Assembly (NCBI RefSeq): GCF_026343295.1
Contig: NZ_JAPELY010000002.1
Location: 558,001-622,000 of the forward strand
Direction: 5' to 3'
From: Streptomyces sp. NBC_00083
GTDB taxonomy: Bacteria; Actinomycetota; Actinomycetes; Streptomycetales; Streptomycetaceae
DNA length: 64,000 bases
The notes under the pieces were generated by a model. The model had not been told where the DNA came from. It searched no databases and saw only the letters and a program-made list of their open reading frames with translations. Positions 8,176 to 16,235 of this stretch are shown here, in pieces. The translations under genes and the position numbers were made by a program. Every line of letters begins with the position of its first letter. The stretch's first letter is position 1.

Positions 8176-9153
8176 TCAATGGGCTTGGACGGAGCTGAAG
8201 TCCAGCGCGTGGGCGCCGTAGAGCTCGCTCACCCAGTTGCTCTGGTAGATCGAGTCGAGGTAGCGCTCACCCAGATCCGGCGAGACGGCCACGGCCGTGC
8301 ACGGCCTGCCGCCCCGGTGCTCGGCCAGCCACCCGATCGCACCGGAGATGACGGTTCCGGTCGAGCCGCCGAACAGGAAGCCGCCCGCGGCCAGTTGGTG
8401 CGCGACACGAATTGTGTCGATCTCCGGCACGTGCACCACGTCGTCCACGAACGACGTGTCGAGCAGCTGCGGCCGTACGCCGGAGCCCAGGCCCGGGATC
8501 ATCCGCGGCGAGGGCGGCCCGCCGAAGGTGACCGAGCCGACCGAGTCGACGGCGACCACGGTGACCGGCCGGCCCGAGTCCTTGAAGTATCGGGCGCAGC
8601 CCATCAGCGTCCCGGTGGTGCCCGCCCCGACGAAGAGCACGTCGAGATCCGGGAAGCGTTCGGCGATGGCGGGGGCCGTACTGCGGTAGTGCGCTTGCCA
8701 GTTGCACGGGTTGGCGTACTGGTTGAGCCACACATGGCGGCTGTCGGACGCGCACAGCTTGCGTACGAAGTCGAGTCTGGCGCCGAGGAATCCGCTCTCG
8801 GGGTCGGGCTCGGTGATGGTGTGCACCTGGGCGCCCATCGCTTCCATCAACCGTCTGGTGTTGAGGTTGCAGCGGGTGTCCGTGACGCACAGGAACGAAT
8901 AGCCCCGGCTCGCCGCGATCATGCTCAGGGCGACCCCGAGGTTCCCCGACGACGACTCGACGATCACCGAGTCCCGGGTGAGGAGCCCCTTGCGCTCGGC
9001 GTCCGCGATCATCGACCGCGCCGCCTTGAGTTTGATCGACCCGGCGAAGTTGAAGCCTTCGCACTTCAGATACAGCGGAGCGTCCAGGACGGACCGCAGG
9101 TCCACATAGAGATCCTCCGTGTGGAAGTCCTCCGGTACGGAGATCACCGGCAC
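8176..9153 (-). CDS. sbnA-like: SbnA-like N-(2-amino-2-carboxyethyl)-L-glutamate synthase
   Basis: This PLP-dependent enzyme of the cysteine synthase fold has 325 residues. The PLP lysine lies in NFAGSIKLKAARSM (Lys41), the substrate loop is ESSSGNLGVALSMIAASRG, and the phosphate-binding loop is FVGAGTTGTLMG. SbnA enzymes join O-phospho-L-serine and L-glutamate to give N-(1-amino-1-carboxyl-2-ethyl)-glutamate, the first step to L-2,3-diaminopropionate. The adjacent SbnB-like gene, separated by 15 bp, makes this reading far more likely than cysteine synthesis. The product should be a building block for the large NRPS. Confidence 0.9.
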   Translation of the reverse strand: MPVISVPEDFHTEDLYVDLRSVLDAPLYLKCEGFNFAGSIKLKAARSMIADAERKGLLTRDSVIVESSSGNLGVALSMIAASRGYSFLCVTDTRCNLNTRRLMEAMGAQVHTITEPDPESGFLGARLDFVRKLCASDSRHVWLNQYANPCNWQAHYRSTAPAIAERFPDLDVLFVGAGTTGTLMGCARYFKDSGRPVTVVAVDSVGSVTFGGPPSPRMIPGLGSGVRPQLLDTSFVDDVVHVPEIDTIRVAHQLAAGGFLFGGSTGTVISGAIGWLAEHRGGRPCTAVAVSPDLGERYLDSIYQSNWVSELYGAHALDFSSVQAH

Positions 9154-9168
9154 TTGGGCCCCCTCGCC

Positions 9169-10236
9169 TCAGGAACGGCCACGGGACGCACCGGCGCCGC
9201 CGTACCGGTCCACCTCGTGGAAGAAGCCCTCGATCACGCCGAGTTCGCCGCGCGCGAGCACCTCGTCGTACACGAACTTGCCGACCGCGAGGTCGAGGAC
9301 CCCGAGCCCGAACGGCGAGAACACCACCGGGCGGTCCGCCGGGACCTCCACCTTCCCCGCCATCACCTCCGCCAGCGTGCCGTCGATGAACTCCCGCGAC
9401 CCGGTGAGCTGTTCGGTCAGATGGGGGGAGGTGTCGGCCTTCAGGCAGTGCTCGATGTCGTCGACCACGTTGGCCGACGCCAGCAGCACCTCGGGCGCCA
9501 GGTCGCGCAGCGAGATGTTGAGGACCACCGGGTTGTGCGCGAACCAGTCGGGGTCGTGCACGTGCGGGGCGGACGCGACGGTCGCGAAGACGACCAGGTC
9601 GCAGGAGCGGATCAGCTCCTCGGCGCTCCCGTGCACGGTGATCCGCCCGCTCTCGCCCGAACCCTCCAGGTAGGAACGGAAGCCGCCCGCGTACTCGGCG
9701 GACAGGTCGTGCACCCCCACCTCGTCGAAGGACCAGCCGGCCCCCGCGAGATAGGTGTGGATGTGGCGAGCGATGAAGCCCGTACCGATGAACCCGACCC
9801 GCCTGGGCCGGGTGCGGCCCGGCGCGCGGGAGAGCAGGTCGGCGCCGAGCGCCGCGGAGGCCGCCGTACGCGCGGCGCTGATGATCGAGCTCTCCAGGCA
9901 CGCCAGGGGATACCCCGTGTCGTGGTCGTTGAGCACGAGGACCGCGGAGGCGCGCGGGATCCCCGCGGCCACGTTCTCCGGGAAGCTGGAGATCCACTTC
10001 AGCCCGTCGACCCTGGTCTCGCCGCCTATGGAGGCGGGCAGCGCGATGATCCGGGAGGAGGGGCGGTCCGGAAAGCGCAGGAAATACGACGGTGGGTTGA
10101 CCGTGTCGCCCTCGCCGTGCACCCGGTAGGCGGCCTCCACCAGATCAATGGTGCGCTGCTCATGGCCGGTGAGAATGCCGTGGACCTGCGAGCCAGGGAT
10201 CACGGCGAACGGCGGGACAAGTTCTTCCTTTGTCAT
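9169..10236 (-). CDS. sbnB-like: SbnB-like dehydrogenase releasing L-2,3-diaminopropionate
   Basis: This protein belongs to the ornithine cyclodeaminase / mu-crystallin family and has 355 residues. The nucleotide-binding motif RRVGFIGTGFIARHIHTYL lies mid-protein, and the N-terminal part carries VDGLKWISSFPEN. SbnB oxidatively splits the SbnA product to L-Dap, 2-oxoglutarate and ammonia using NAD. The best start is the ATG at 10,234-10,236, with GGAG 6 nt upstream; an ATG at 10,248 has no good ribosome site. It is first in a two-gene operon with the SbnA-like gene. A SARP-type box lies 75 bp upstream. Confidence 0.9.
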   Translation of the reverse strand: MTKEELVPPFAVIPGSQVHGILTGHEQRTIDLVEAAYRVHGEGDTVNPPSYFLRFPDRPSSRIIALPASIGGETRVDGLKWISSFPENVAAGIPRASAVLVLNDHDTGYPLACLESSIISAARTAASAALGADLLSRAPGRTRPRRVGFIGTGFIARHIHTYLAGAGWSFDEVGVHDLSAEYAGGFRSYLEGSGESGRITVHGSAEELIRSCDLVVFATVASAPHVHDPDWFAHNPVVLNISLRDLAPEVLLASANVVDDIEHCLKADTSPHLTEQLTGSREFIDGTLAEVMAGKVEVPADRPVVFSPFGLGVLDLAVGKFVYDEVLARGELGVIEGFFHEVDRYGGAGASRGRS

Positions 10237-10310
10237 CCAACTCTCCATTGCAGCGGGCGGGCGGAGCTATTCCCACCCGGTAACCCCGCGTTTCATGCTC
10301 CTCATCGGCA

Positions 10311-10327
10311 CTGACAGAGGGCTGACG
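10311..10327 (-). promoter_or_regulatory. SARP-type direct repeat upstream of the Dap operon
   Basis: CTGACAGAGGGCTGACG holds two CTGAC cores 11 bp apart, in the same orientation as the other boxes. The start codon of the SbnB-like gene is 75 bp downstream on the minus strand. Confidence 0.7.
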
Positions 10328-10341
10328 TCCCTCCGGCACCC

Positions 10342-10362
10342 CCAGTCGGGGCCCCCGACTGG
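10342..10362. promoter_or_regulatory. Perfect 21-bp palindrome between the Dap operon and the halogenase
   Basis: CCAGTCGGGG-C-CCCCGACTGG has perfect 10-bp arms with a single central base. It lies between divergent genes, 15 bp beyond a SARP-type box and about 166 bp upstream of the halogenase start. It could be a protein-binding dyad or an mRNA hairpin in a long leader. No second copy was found in the window. Confidence 0.5.
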
Positions 10363-10527
10363 CCGCCCAACCGGCTTCACCTGCGCTTTTCGGCCATCAC
10401 TTAATGATCTGTGCGCCGATTTGACCCGGCCGTAGTGTCCTTTCCCGGTGGCGCCACCCAGCACATTCACTCCATGGGCCGGAGCCACTGTCCGGAACTC
10501 ATCGAGCTGCCAACAGGGGAGTCACCA

Positions 10528-12078
10528 GTGCTCAACAAAGTCGTGATCGTGGGTGGCGGTACCGCGGGATGGATGACGGCCTCGTACCTCAAGGCCGCGT
10601 TCGGAGAACGCATCGACATCACGCTCGTGGAGTCGGGGCACGTCGGCGCGGTCGGCGTCGGCGAGGCCACCTTCAGCGACATCCGCCACTTCTTCGAGTT
10701 CCTCGGACTCAAGGAGAAGGACTGGATGCCGGCCTGCAACGCCACGTACAAGCTCGCGGTCCGGTTCGAGAACTGGCGCGAGAAGGGCCACTACTTCTAC
10801 CACCCCTTCGAGCAGATGCGGTCGGTCAACGGCTTCCCGCTCACCGACTGGTGGCTCCAGCAGGGACCGACGGACCGTTTCGACAAGGACTGCTTCGTCA
10901 TGGCCTCGGTCATCGACGCCGGCCTCAGCCCGCGCCGCCTCGACGGCACGCTCATCGACCAGCCCTTCGACGAGGGCGCGGACGAGATGCAGGGCCTGAC
11001 GATGTCCGAGCACCAGGGCAAGACGCAGTTCCCGTACGCCTACCAGTTCGAGGCGGCGCTGCTCGCCAAGTACCTCACGAAGTACTCGGTGGAGCGCGGC
11101 GTCAAGCACATCGTGGACGACGTCAAGCAGGTCAACCTGGACGACCGCGGCTGGATCAGCGGGGTCACCACCGCCGACCACGGCGACATCACGGGCGACC
11201 TGTACATCGACTGCACCGGGTTCCGCGCGCTGCTCATCAACAAGGCGCTCGACGAGCCGTTCATCTCCTACAAGGACACGCTGCCCAACGACAGCGCGGT
11301 CGCCCTCCAGGTCCCGATGGACATGGAGAAGCGCGGCATCCTGCCCTGCACCACCGCCACCGCCCAGGACGCCGGCTGGATCTGGACGATCCCGCTGATG
11401 GGCCGGGTCGGCACCGGATACGTCTACGCCAAGGACTACCTCTCGCCCGAGGACGCCGAGCGCACCCTGCGCGAGTTCGTCGGCCCCGCAGCCGCCGACG
11501 TCAACGCCAACCACATCAACATGCGCATCGGCCGCAGCCGCAATTCCTGGGTCAACAACTGCGTGGCCGTCGGCCTTTCCAGCGGATTCGTCGAGCCGCT
11601 GGAATCCACCGGAATCTTCTTCATCCACCACGCCATCGAGCAGATAGCGAAGAACTTCCCGAACGAGGACTGGAACCCCAACCAGCGGACGCTCTACAAC
11701 CGGTCCGTCGCCCATGTCATGGACGGAATCCGCGAATTCCTGGTCCTGCACTACGTCTCGGCCAAGCGTCAGGACACGCAGTACTGGAAGGACACCAAGA
11801 CCCGGGCCATTCCCGACGCGCTCGCCGAGCGCCTGGAAATGTGGAAGACGCAGGTCCCGGACTCCGAGAGCATCTTCCCCTATTACCACGGCCTGCCCGC
11901 CTATTCGTACATGTGCGTCCTGCTCGGCATGGGCGGCATCGAAATGAAGCCGTCCCCCGCGCTCGCGCTCTCCGACCCGGGCGCGGCGGAGCGGGAGTTC
12001 GCGGAGATCCGCGAGAAGACCCGCCGGCTCACCGAGACGCTTCCCAAGGCGTACGAGTACTTCGCGCAGCACCACTGA
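10528..12078 (+). CDS. FAD-dependent tryptophan halogenase, probably 6-position
   Basis: This 516-residue flavin-dependent halogenase would chlorinate free tryptophan using FADH2, O2 and chloride. The FAD fingerprint VIVGGGTAGWMTAS is at the N terminus, the catalytic lysine is Lys75 (CNATYKLAVRF), the GWIWTIP motif excludes monooxygenase activity, and Glu359 lies in LESTGIFF. From memory, stretches such as FSDIRHFFEFLGL, MRSVNGFPLTDWWLQ and LTMSEHQGKTQFPYAY resemble tryptophan 6-halogenases (SttH, Thal) more than the 5-halogenase PyrH, so 6-chlorotryptophan is the best guess. The GTG start at 10,528 has GGGGA 8 nt upstream. The flavin reductase is two genes downstream. No SARP-type box was found upstream. 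Confidence 0.93.
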   Translation: MLNKVVIVGGGTAGWMTASYLKAAFGERIDITLVESGHVGAVGVGEATFSDIRHFFEFLGLKEKDWMPACNATYKLAVRFENWREKGHYFYHPFEQMRSVNGFPLTDWWLQQGPTDRFDKDCFVMASVIDAGLSPRRLDGTLIDQPFDEGADEMQGLTMSEHQGKTQFPYAYQFEAALLAKYLTKYSVERGVKHIVDDVKQVNLDDRGWISGVTTADHGDITGDLYIDCTGFRALLINKALDEPFISYKDTLPNDSAVALQVPMDMEKRGILPCTTATAQDAGWIWTIPLMGRVGTGYVYAKDYLSPEDAERTLREFVGPAAADVNANHINMRIGRSRNSWVNNCVAVGLSSGFVEPLESTGIFFIHHAIEQIAKNFPNEDWNPNQRTLYNRSVAHVMDGIREFLVLHYVSAKRQDTQYWKDTKTRAIPDALAERLEMWKTQVPDSESIFPYYHGLPAYSYMCVLLGMGGIEMKPSPALALSDPGAAEREFAEIREKTRRLTETLPKAYEYFAQHH

Positions 12079-12098
12079 GCGGGCGACGGGCCGAGCCC

Positions 12099-13394
12099 AT
12101 GGAAACGCTGGGAAGGTTCATCGGCGACGCGCCGCGCATCGCCCACGTCGCACTGGCGCTCGCCGTCATCCTGCTCGTCGCCCTGGCGGGCCGGGCCCTC
12201 GCCAGGACGCTGCGCCAGCCCGAGGTGATCGGGGAGATCGTGGTGGGTCTGCTGTCGGGGCCCGCCGTGATCGCCCTCCTCGGGCGGCCCGCCCTCGACG
12301 CGGTGCTCCCGGCCCCCGTGTTCGACGTCATCAAGCTGGTGTCCCAGGCCGGACTCGTCCTGTTCCTGGTCGGTCTCGCCCACAAGCTGGGCGCGGCCTC
12401 CGGCGGGGCGCCGCGCGGCGGCACGCTGCGGGTGGCGGCCGGCGCGCTGGCGGTGCCGCTCCTCACCGGGCTCGCCCTGGCCGGCCTGGTGCTGGTCAGC
12501 GACGACAGTGCGGCGCGCGGCAGCGCCCCGCTGCCCGCCTTCGTGCTGATGGTGGCGGTGTCGATGTCCATCACCGCGGTCCCCGTCATGGCCCGGATCC
12601 TCGCGGACCGGGGCAGGACAGGAACCCCCGCGGGCCAGACCGCGCTCGCCGCGGCCATCGCGATCGACGCGGTGGGCTGGCTGCTGCTGACCCTCGCCAT
12701 CAGTCTCGGCAAGGGAAGCCTCGACGGAGTGCTGCACTCGCTGCGGGCGCTCGCCTTCGGCGGGGTGTGCGCGCTGGCCGTCCGGTACGGGCTGCGCACC
12801 CGGTTCGCCCGCACCGGCTGCCTGCGGATGCCGCGCACCTCGGCGGCGCTCCTGGGTGCGACGGCCCTGGCCGTGGCGCTCGCCATGGAACACCTGGGGA
12901 TGACCGCGATCCTCGGCGCCGCGCTCGTCGGCATGGCGATCCCCGGGGGCGAGGACGCGCCCTGGGAGCGCGCGGTGACCAGCGTCTCGCGGCTGGGCGC
13001 CGCTCTGGCCCCGGCCTTCTTCGTGGTCACCGGCGTCACCGTGCTCACCGGCTCGTTCGCCGACACGTCCTGGCTGCTGCTCGTTTCGGCGGTGGTCCTC
13101 GGCTGCGCGGGCAAGGGGATCGGCAGCTATCTGGGGGCCCGCTGGAGCGGCCGGCCCCGGGGGACGGCGCGCCGGATCGCCGTCCTCATGAACACCCGCG
13201 GCCTCACCGAACTCATCGCCCTCCAGGCCGGCCTCAGCGCCGGGATCCTGACGGGGCCGGTGGTCCTCGCGCTGATCGTGATGGCGCTGACGACGACGGC
13301 CATGACGGGACCGCTCCTGAATCTCCTCGACCGGGGAGAGCGCCGCCTCACGACCGGGGCGTTTGCCGTAGCGACAGAAAGCAGTGTCCGATGA
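12099..13394 (+). CDS. CPA2/KefB-type cation:proton antiporter
   Basis: This 431-residue integral membrane protein has 11-13 predicted helices, for example AHVALALAVILLVALAGRAL and LRVAAGALAVPLLTGLALAGLV. Family motifs include the unwound-helix region SITAVPVMARILADRG and MNTRGLTELIALQAGLSAGIL near the C terminus. Antiporters of this type recur in actinobacterial peptide clusters, including glycopeptide clusters, where the role is assumed to be ion homeostasis or self-protection. It starts 20 bp after the halogenase stop and its own stop overlaps the flavin reductase start (ATGA), so the three form one operon. The transported ion cannot be told from sequence. Confidence 0.88.
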   Translation: METLGRFIGDAPRIAHVALALAVILLVALAGRALARTLRQPEVIGEIVVGLLSGPAVIALLGRPALDAVLPAPVFDVIKLVSQAGLVLFLVGLAHKLGAASGGAPRGGTLRVAAGALAVPLLTGLALAGLVLVSDDSAARGSAPLPAFVLMVAVSMSITAVPVMARILADRGRTGTPAGQTALAAAIAIDAVGWLLLTLAISLGKGSLDGVLHSLRALAFGGVCALAVRYGLRTRFARTGCLRMPRTSAALLGATALAVALAMEHLGMTAILGAALVGMAIPGGEDAPWERAVTSVSRLGAALAPAFFVVTGVTVLTGSFADTSWLLLVSAVVLGCAGKGIGSYLGARWSGRPRGTARRIAVLMNTRGLTELIALQAGLSAGILTGPVVLALIVMALTTTAMTGPLLNLLDRGERRLTTGAFAVATESSVR

Positions 13395-13915
13395 CCGAAC
13401 GCGCCCTCAACGTCGAAGCGCCGGCCGACCTGGCGACACCCGATCGCTTCCGCGCCATGATGAGCGGTTTCCCGACCGGTGTCGGCGTGGTCACCACCAC
13501 CGGGCACGACGGTGCGCCCCGGGGCATGACGTGCTCCTCGGTGTGCAGCGTCACGCTCAGCCCGCCGACCCTCCTGGTCTGCCTGCGGGACGGCAGCCCG
13601 ACCCTGGAAGCCATCCTGGAGCGGGGCACCTTCGCGGTGAACCTGCTGCACGAAGGGGCCCGGGAAACAGCCGAGTTGTTCGCCTCCGGCAACCCCGAGC
13701 GGTTCCACCTGGTCCCCTGGGAGCAGGAGACCGAGGCCGGCGGACCGCACCTGGTGCGCGACGCGCACACCGTCGCCGACTGCGACGTGTCCGCCGTGCA
13801 CCGGATCGGCGACCACGTCACCGTGTTCGGGGAGGCCCGGCTGCTCACCCGGCACCACGAACTCCCGCCGCTGCTCTACGGGTTGCGCCAGTTCCGCTCC
13901 TGGTCCCAGCTCTGA
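13391..13915 (+). CDS. Flavin reductase partner of the halogenase
   Basis: This 174-residue protein belongs to the NAD(P)H:flavin oxidoreductase family with the split-barrel FMN/FAD fold. The signature MSGFPTGVGVVTTTGHDGAPRG is followed by MTCSSVCSVTLSPPTLLVCL and a late histidine (HRIGDHVTVFGEA). It would supply FADH2 to the tryptophan halogenase encoded upstream in the same operon. The ATG overlaps the antiporter stop by the usual ATGA. The length and motifs are complete. Confidence 0.92.
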   Translation: MTERALNVEAPADLATPDRFRAMMSGFPTGVGVVTTTGHDGAPRGMTCSSVCSVTLSPPTLLVCLRDGSPTLEAILERGTFAVNLLHEGARETAELFASGNPERFHLVPWEQETEAGGPHLVRDAHTVADCDVSAVHRIGDHVTVFGEARLLTRHHELPPLLYGLRQFRSWSQL

Positions 13916-14047
13916 TCCCCCTCCCGCTTCCGACCGTACGGCGCCACCAGGTCCGTCCCTGCCCCGAGGGTCGGACCTTCGCGCATGTCCCGACGCCGGG
14001 CCGGGCCGGACTGCCGAGACTTACCCTTGACCGCACTCATCGTCATG

Positions 14048-14065
14048 TGTAAGTCTCGACTTACA
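14048..14065. promoter_or_regulatory. Near-perfect inverted-repeat operator of the regulator/exporter operon
   Basis: TGTAAGTC-TC-GACTTACA has two perfect 8-bp arms around a 2-bp centre, 28 bp upstream of the ArsR-like regulator ATG. An extra half site, GACTTAC, lies at 14,018-14,024. The position overlaps the expected promoter, so autorepression is likely. The same site with one mismatch precedes the MMPL exporter (8,003-8,020). Confidence 0.8.
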
Positions 14066-14093
14066 GGCTTCGGGGTGACGGAGAGGGTGAACC

Positions 14094-14423
14094 ATGACGA
14101 GCGACGATCTGCTGGCAGTTCTCGCCGCGGTGGGCCACCGGCAACGGCTCCGCGCCATCGCCGAACTCGCGGGCGGCAGGCTGTACGTCAGCGAGCTGGC
14201 CCGCCGGCTGGAGATGTCGAGGCCCCTGCTCTACATGCACCTGGAACGCCTGGAGAAGGCCGAACTGGTCGTGAGCAACCTCGAACTCTCCCCGGACGGC
14301 AAGGCGTTGAAGTACTTCGAGCTGGCACCGTTCGACCTGCACGTCAATCTCGCCACGATCGTCGGGGCCATGGCCCAGGACACGGAAGGGCCCGTCAACA
14401 TGAAGAAGGGGACCGCGGCATGA
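14094..14423 (+). CDS. ArsR-like winged-helix repressor of the exporter operon
   Basis: This 109-residue winged-helix protein has the recognition region YVSELARRLEMSRPLLYMHL and the conserved KALKYFELAPFDLHVNLATI. It is a close paralogue of the protein at 730-1,089 but has a short C-terminal tail. It is the first gene of a five-gene operon in which every junction overlaps (ATGA): regulator, small membrane protein, sensor-domain protein, ABC ATPase and permease. No metal-binding Cys motif of classical ArsR proteins is visible, so the inducer may be the cluster product or an intermediate. Its own promoter carries the inverted repeat at 14,048-14,065. Confidence 0.85.
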   Translation: MTSDDLLAVLAAVGHRQRLRAIAELAGGRLYVSELARRLEMSRPLLYMHLERLEKAELVVSNLELSPDGKALKYFELAPFDLHVNLATIVGAMAQDTEGPVNMKKGTAA

Positions 14424-14653
14424 CCGGCGCCGTCATCACCATCACCATCACCCTGCTCGTCGTGGGCGGGATCACGGGCAGCGTGGTCGCCTACTTCCGG
14501 CTGCTGCGCCATCGCGCCGACGCGGTCGCCATGGCCGAATTCCGCAAACTGGCCGAGGAGTTGCCCGGTGTCCAGCTGGCGCTCCAGGCGCAGCTCGGCG
14601 CGCTCGACGAACGGATGAAGTCGATCGAGAACCTGCTGCGGAGCGTCGGATGA
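14420..14653 (+). CDS. Small single-pass membrane protein with coiled-coil tail
   Basis: The protein has 77 residues. Residues 4-27 (AVITITITLLVVGGITGSVVAYF) form one membrane helix. The rest, with heptad-like patterns ending LDERMKSIENLLRSV, is probably a cytoplasmic coiled coil. It is a clear paralogue of the protein at 21,237-21,470. It sits between the repressor and the sensor-domain protein with ATGA overlaps at both ends. The role is unknown; it may link the sensor or transporter to the regulator. Confidence 0.75.
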   Translation: MTGAVITITITLLVVGGITGSVVAYFRLLRHRADAVAMAEFRKLAEELPGVQLALQAQLGALDERMKSIENLLRSVG

Positions 14654-15438
14654 TCGCGCTCAGGGACGGCCGCAAGCTGCCCGTCGACCGCAACCCGCTA
14701 CGGATGCTCCGCTCGGCCGCGCCCTGGCGCGCTACCGGGTACCTGGCCAGCTATCTGGTGGCAGGCCCGGTCCTGTTCGCGGTCGGTGCCCTCGCCCTCG
14801 TGGCCGGCCTCGTCTTCATGCAGCTCACCCTCACGGTCGCGCTGACCGTCGGCTCGGCATGGGTGGTCCGCTGCTGCGCCCAGGTCGAGCGGGGGCGCGC
14901 CGTCCTCGTGGACGCGCCCGTCCCGTACGCCTACCGGGAAGCCGAGAAGCCGGGCCTGGTGGGGCAGTTCAAGGCGCGCTGCGGCGACCCCGTGACCTTC
15001 CGCGACATCGCCTGCCTGGTCCTGCTCTTCCCCTTCCTGCTCCTGCTCGACGTCCTCGCGCTCGTGGTGTGGCTCGGGCTCCTCGCCGGCGTCTCCCTGC
15101 CGCTGTGGTTCTGGAGCATCAACTCCCGGCAGAGCGACGGAAGTTCGGTGCGGGGCGTATGGCTGGGCGGGCCCGACGACGGCGATGCCGGCCTGTGGAT
15201 CGACAGCTGGCCCGCCGCCCTCCTCACCGCGGTGCTCTGCCTCGCGGTCCTCCTGTACGCCTCCTACCTGGTGGTCGGGGCGGCCCGGCTGCACCTGACC
15301 GTCGCCCACACCCTGCTCCGCCCGCCGCCGGACCCGCTGGAGCGGGCCAAGCGGATCCTCACCGAGCCCGGCCCCCTGGCGCTCGTATCGAACCGCCCGC
15401 CACCCGGGCTCACCCTCAGCGAAGGACACAGCTCATGA
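14650..15438 (+). CDS. Stand-alone sensor-domain membrane protein
   Basis: The protein has 262 residues with four predicted membrane helices in two pairs: GYLASYLVAGPVLFAVGALA and a following helix, then LLLLDVLALVVWLGLLAGVS and AALLTAVLCLAVLLYASYLV. This layout matches the putative sensor domain that in Streptomyces usually precedes a histidine kinase. Here no kinase domain is attached. Conserved-looking loops include PYAYREAEKPGLVGQFKARC and WLGGPDDGDAGLWIDSWPAA. Encoded directly before an ABC transporter pair, it may sense the exported compound or act as a membrane subunit of the exporter. Confidence 0.72.
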   Translation: MIALRDGRKLPVDRNPLRMLRSAAPWRATGYLASYLVAGPVLFAVGALALVAGLVFMQLTLTVALTVGSAWVVRCCAQVERGRAVLVDAPVPYAYREAEKPGLVGQFKARCGDPVTFRDIACLVLLFPFLLLLDVLALVVWLGLLAGVSLPLWFWSINSRQSDGSSVRGVWLGGPDDGDAGLWIDSWPAALLTAVLCLAVLLYASYLVVGAARLHLTVAHTLLRPPPDPLERAKRILTEPGPLALVSNRPPPGLTLSEGHSS

Positions 15439-16235
15439 CGGGGACGCCGAGCCCGCAGTACCGGCAGGACGTCGTACGGCTCGAATCCGTACGCAAGGTC
15501 TACGGCGGGTCCAGGAACCGGGTGGCCGCCCTCGACGGCGTCACCCTCGGCCTGCCGCGCGGCACCTTCACCGCGGTGATGGGCCCCTCCGGGTCCGGCA
15601 AGTCCACCTTCCTGCACTGCGCGGCCGGACTCGACCGGCCGACCTCGGGAACGGTGTCGCTCGACGGCGTCGACCTCACGCCGCTCAAGGAACGCGAGCT
15701 GACCAAGCTGCGCCGCGAGCGGATCGGCTTCATCTTCCAGGCGTTCAACCTGCTCCCCGCGCTGAGCGTCCTCGACAACGTCGGCCTGCCGCTCCGGCTC
15801 GCCGGCCACCGGCCCAAGAAGGCCGCGGTCGAGGAGGTCCTGGAACGGGTCGGCCTCGCGGACAAGCGGGGCAGCCGCCCCGGTGAGCTCTCCGGCGGCC
15901 AGCAGCAGCGCGTCGCCATCGCCCGCGCCCTGATCACCAAGCCCGCCGTCATCTTCGGCGACGAACCGACCGGCGCCCTCGACACCTACGCCGCCCGCGA
16001 AGTGCTGATGCTGCTGCGCGAAGCGGTGCGCGAGGCCGGCCAGACCATGGTGATGGTCACCCACGACCCGGTCGCCGCCTCCCACGCCGACCGTGTGCTC
16101 TTCCTCGCGGACGGACAGTTCGTCAGCCACCTCGACCGGCCCACGGCCGACCAGGTCGCCGAACGCATGACGGGGCTCGGCGCCTGGGGCCAGGACTCCG
16201 CCGCGGTCCGCGCCGGACACGGGGTGCCCCGATGA
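15435..16235 (+). CDS. ABC transporter ATP-binding protein (MacB/LolD type)
   Basis: The protein has 266 residues with all ATPase motifs: Walker A MGPSGSGKSTFLH, Q-loop FIFQAFNLLPALSV, signature LSGGQQQRVAIARALI, Walker B AVIFGDEPTGALD, and the switch histidine in VMVTHDPV. This subclass pairs with FtsX-like permeases that move antimicrobial peptides or lipids out of the membrane rather than pumping from the cytosol. It overlaps the sensor gene and the permease gene, so all are translated together. Confidence 0.93.
   Translation: MTGTPSPQYRQDVVRLESVRKVYGGSRNRVAALDGVTLGLPRGTFTAVMGPSGSGKSTFLHCAAGLDRPTSGTVSLDGVDLTPLKERELTKLRRERIGFIFQAFNLLPALSVLDNVGLPLRLAGHRPKKAAVEEVLERVGLADKRGSRPGELSGGQQQRVAIARALITKPAVIFGDEPTGALDTYAAREVLMLLREAVREAGQTMVMVTHDPVAASHADRVLFLADGQFVSHLDRPTADQVAERMTGLGAWGQDSAAVRAGHGVPR

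Noticed and set aside
8176..9153. Annotation as cysteine synthase for primary metabolism
   Set aside because: The adjacent SbnB-like gene, the SARP box and the cluster position point to diaminopropionate synthesis.
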